The notes beneath the pieces were generated by a model. It did not search any database and had not been told where the DNA came from. It worked only from the letters and a program-made list of their open reading frames with translations. Shown here one piece after another: positions 60,561-64,000 of a stretch of DNA of 64,000 nucleotides. Position 1 is the stretch's first letter. The number at the start of each line of letters is the position of its first letter. The DNA comes from Xestospongia bergquistia (Eukaryota; Porifera; Demospongiae; Haplosclerida; Petrosiidae), in assembly GCA_963965975.1 (NCBI GenBank), contig OZ014414.1:2765501-2829500 (forward strand), given 5' to 3'. Position numbers and translations under genes: made by a program.

Positions 60561-62780
60561 TACTATAATGAAAGAATATTTAATTTTAAAAAAGTCAGTG
60601 TTATCATAATAACTAAAATGAAACGGAACATGTTACATATCATCAATTGTATTTTTGCATAAGAGAAAGAGTCATCTACATGTTTAGAAATGTGCCATAA
60701 GTTCTAATAACTATATAATATAAGGAATCAATTTGTATCTTATTCATCACACCCACAAATTACACCTATTCTATTGTTTACATCCATGAATGAACCCTTG
60801 GGCATTTCTAATTATGAGTACTTTACATAGGTAAGATTCTTTTGGAACACTCTACAATATAGACATCAACTCTAAAATCTGTTCATTATTATATAGAATG
60901 TGAGCATGTTGTGTAAACAGTACATGCCACACCTATATACTATATCAAAATGTGGTTTCTTGACCACCATCGAATGAATAAATAATATGAAAGGTTTAAA
61001 TTATTGAAAAAGGTGAAGTTAAACATATCAACAGTCCCTTATTTGTCCACCCATATGTTATAGTATTGGGTAGTTTCTGTTGCTTGGTACTAATTTTTAC
61101 AAATTCATTTATACACAATGAATAATCAATAAACTTGAAGTGTGGAGAGCATGACAGCCTTTTGTTATGGAATAAAAACATGCCCATGGGAATCATCTAG
61201 TAAACATTATTAGCTGTAATTATTTTAGGAGTTCAGACTAAAAGAACAAGCCAAAAATTGTTGACACGTTTAACGTTATTTTTCTTATATAATTTTGAAT
61301 AGCTCACAACCACTAATGTGGTCTGAGTGATTTTAGAATAAAATGTTGTTTTAGAATTTCCATTTTAACATTAATATCCAGTTAATAATAGACATATACA
61401 TACAAGTTGGCCTGGTCTAATGGTCGGTAAACCTTTTATTTGTAGAGTGTCCAGTTACAAGTGGTAACTATATTATAACAGGTATACACCAAGCACACAA
61501 ACAGGATATTTAAGGGTGTTACAAGTATATAGCTATTTTATCAAGAAGTGTTTACATTTTGATTAAAATTCATAAACATACTCAATGATTTAAGGCCATG
61601 GAAATTAATATTTACCAAATCAGTGCCTTGCAATACTGTCTAACAGTCTAACTAGGATATGTTCTACACAAATACAGATAAGTCTAGGAATTTTTGAGAT
61701 AAGAGATTTTTTCATCCAGAAAGGAGGCTTCCTAGAGCTCAATCAGACAACAAATGTATGTGGGTGTAACAACCAATCAATTGTAAACTTATTCATAAAA
61801 AATATAGTATATTCAATGATATCCTCTTGAGTGGTATCATCAAATATATTATATTTCACATAATGTGATAATGAATATTAATACATTCCATGTAAGCAGT
61901 TCATGCATTAATGATCTATTTTTTAATAAAATATAATACTTCTATAATTTACATTGTGGATTGAGCTCGGAGAATTCAGTCTCCTACCCAGACACCAACT
62001 TTCTTAATCTGAGCAAGTACATCTGGTGACTTTAGTCAAATTTTATTACATTATGACATAATGCATCATTTGTAGGCAATTAGACAGATTCCAATTCAAA
62101 ATGTTTGCTTCAGATTATACAAGCAGTTACTATCTTATGCTTGTGATAGCTTCAAGAACTTCCCTCAAAGAACTACACTTTCACTCTTAATGTCATATGT
62201 ATTTTAATGTTTACACTTTTACTAATAACATGTGTGGCTAATGATGTAATAGATTTCAAGCTTTCTGATTGGTTAGCTAAATGCAGTTTAAATGCCAAGA
62301 TATTGGACTTGAGTCAATGAAAACATTTCTCACACATAAAAAAGCAAACATCTTAGTATGAGACAAGGAAGGTCACTTTTGGACATCAGGGCATAATATA
62401 AAGCTTAAAATAATTCAACTTTTCATTTACTGGACTAGTCCTACACATAGTATTACTCTATGTCATGGTTAACACTGATGAATATAAGCTTACAAATATT
62501 TCACACTCTACTTAAATCAATAAATAATGGTATATGTATAGACTAACTTTAACACAGTGTACGTTAATTTTGGCGGGAATTACTCATGAAATAAGTAGAG
62601 AAGTTTAACCGAATCTCTACCTGTTACTAAACTTTGTGAATACGCAAACAACTTATTAATAGGATCATACCTTATTTGTTTAAGGCAAATGATGATTAAA
62701 GAATGTATAATTTATTGTTAAGGAAAGTAAAGATTAAACAATTCATAAGTTAATGCGTTGAGACATGCCTGCTACATAAA
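60561..62780. other. Upstream spacer of gene R with a gene remnant
   Basis: No intact gene. Position 61365-61445 (+) resembles the last 25-30 codons of the SH3 gene's final exon (AATATCCAGTTA, then GGTCTAATGGTCGGTAAACC), so another copy of that gene once lay here. The promoter block shared by genes L and M was not found. An E2F-like TTTTGGCGGGAA occurs at 62569-62579. Confidence 0.4.
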
Positions 62781-62789
62781 GAGATTACA

Positions 62790-63065
62790 TTACTGGTAAA
62801 TCTTTCTTTGAGTTTATTAATGTGTTGATCTTTCTCTATAATTTTCTTTTTCTGACAAAGTGGATATGTACGTTGCAAGTTGCTGTATCGAAACCTCTGT
62901 GCTGACTTGTTTTCTCTGAAATACCTCAACACATTCAAAGATGTTTAGATGGAATTTGCCTACTAATCGCCATAGATGATTGTGCCAACCCTCCAAGTGA
63001 TTGTTTGTCAGTGGTCCTTTAGTCTTGTATAAGTTCCACTCTGGTGTGTGGTATGTTCTAGCTTT
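62790..63065 (-). mobile_element. Remnant of a MULE-like transposase C terminus
   Basis: A minus-strand frame gives HTPEWNLYKTKGPLTNNHLE directly followed by GWHNHLWRLVGKFHLNIFEC. The TNNxLEGWHNxL motif is characteristic of the C-terminal part of MULE-type transposases found in many invertebrate genomes. The catalytic DDE part upstream is not recognisable, and stops follow. A decayed fragment. Confidence 0.6.
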
Positions 63066-63284
63066 TCATGTGGTTACAAAATATGTAACAAATTGATCAA
63101 TTCTTAATAACTTCAGAGTACTTGCTTTTATTCGTTGCCATGCAAGACGAACATAATGAATGTGAACAAAGCCAAGAGCTGCTGTTCTATGTACAAATGA
63201 CTTTAGTTGCTCCGTCTTTTCTTGTATTGCATTTGCTGATCAATGTCTTGAATTTTTCTCATAATTGCCTGGCAGAAATTTTTT

Positions 63285-63806
63285 AGTTCTTCATGAGCAT
63301 CATAACTATGTATAGGGATACCTTCTTCCTCCAAGTAATCAACCACATTAGCAAAAGAGATACTGATTAAATCAGAGAGTTTGTTGAAAAGTGGTTGTGG
63401 ATGAAGGAAAACCACATTACGTAAGATTTTAGAAAAGTACAGAAAGATGGTCAGGTCATGGTAATAGTTTAGAGCTGCTTGAACTTCACTATCACTCATT
63501 TGTAAGTTCATACCAATCTCTAAACAATTAGACAGACTTACAATGTTGGATTTAGAAGATGTTTGGAGCTCAAGTTGAAATAAAAACCATCGAATAGGAT
63601 TTCTGCCTCAATATAATACTGGCAGATTTTCTTCTGAATCCTATTAGCCATTTTTATCTCATCATCACCTCTGCCAATAGTATTGACAGGAAAAATTACT
63701 TCATTTTCAGCTCTGCGATACATAATTGTGATTTGTCGATATTTCTCTAAAGCTGTTGAGAGAATTGTATTTTTCTTTGGGAGAGTCTCATAAGATTCAA
63801 TCATTT
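63285..63806 (-). pseudogene. Isolated Roc-COR fragment, closest to gene M
   Basis: Two frames cover the middle of the Roc-COR exon: IESYETLPKKNTILSTALEK and FPVNTIGRGDDEIKMANRI in the first, MSDSEVQAALNYYHDLTIFL and VVFLHPQPLFNKLSDLI in the second. A one-base indel near 63601 separates them. Similarity to gene M starts abruptly at 63806 and ends after GIPIHSYDAHE near 63290, directly against the MULE-like remnant. With no exon borders on either side, it looks like a piece copied or captured by transposon activity. Confidence 0.7.
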
Positions 63807-64000
63807 TTTGCTATTTCAATGATAATCTACAATTGATAATAATTATCAATATAATTGTGTACGGCATTTATTCAGGGAGGCTCTTATTTATGGAAATAAG
63901 GTACTTCTTTGCTACCAGGCAAAAAAAATTAATATTGTGATAAATCCACTGCAACTACAGATCAACTTCCCCATTTTCTGACAGGATGATGACACACAAA
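63807..64000. other. Right edge, nothing recognised
   Basis: Short A+T-rich end of the window without supported features. Confidence 0.3.

Noticed and set aside
62569..62579. E2F-like site as promoter of gene R
   Set aside because: It matches the consensus but lies 2 kb upstream, alone, with no counterpart at genes L or M; too weak to call.

Overview
The window looks like nuclear DNA of an invertebrate animal, most likely a demosponge (Amphimedon-like). It is strongly A+T-rich, has many short exons bounded by GT/AG sites and mostly symmetrical phase-1 introns, contains microsatellites and DNA-transposon debris, and its genes are built from animal signalling modules (Death, Roc-COR, ZU5, SH3). 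The species is an inference; the intron/exon structure and domains are read from the sequence.

Main content: a multicopy gene family on the minus strand, not one I know as described. The archetype (gene R, 60560 to 49606) can be assembled from 11 exons into an unbroken frame of 1179 codons: a first exon with a hydrophobic segment ending in a canonical 2A ribosome-skipping motif (GDIELNPG|P), two Death-domain exons, two short linkers, one 2-kb exon with a Roc-like GTPase and COR domain (ROCO type), a short linker, a basic exon, another short linker, a third Death domain and a small terminal exon. Gene M (31758 to 23237) has the same layout but carries several single-base lesions. Gene L (1765 to the left edge) shows the 2A exon and first Death exon and runs off the window. 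Gene C (35032 to 43632) has the Roc-COR and C-terminal exons but no 2A or Death exon upstream. In its place, four exons of an RPA1-type OB fold (45917-46630) lie in the same orientation and end in the matching phase. Fragments of the family are scattered at about 5.4, 12-13, 16.5-17.2, 19.2-20.4, 45 and 63.3-63.8 kb.

Other genes: a plus-strand gene (7.07-11.4 kb) with a Death-like N terminus, an unrecognised domain, coiled-coil exons, an SH3 domain and an intact 125-residue C-terminal exon, with several in-frame stops in its 5' half; and a minus-strand ZU5 gene (13.97-15.46 kb) with a glycine-zipper hydrophobic segment and two in-frame stops.

Mobile and repeated DNA: a 274-bp hAT-type MITE at 24504 with an exact 8-bp target duplication and a related empty site at 6962-6969; remnants of a DDE transposase (46.9-47.7 kb) and a MULE-like transposase (62.79-63.07 kb); long (AT)n tracts; a minisatellite near 20.6-21.2 kb; and an intronic repeat of 1.2-2 kb present in at least six full or partial copies, which marks the tandem duplications that built the cluster.

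How the genes may work together (inference): Death domains recruit signalling adaptors, the Roc-COR part acts as a nucleotide-controlled switch, and the 2A element at the end of an N-terminal membrane-targeting peptide would yield two pools of protein, one membrane-directed and one released. This resembles the 2A-signal arrangement reported for sea-urchin NLR genes, on a different core enzyme. The mix of intact and decayed copies is typical of fast birth-and-death evolution in innate-immunity loci.
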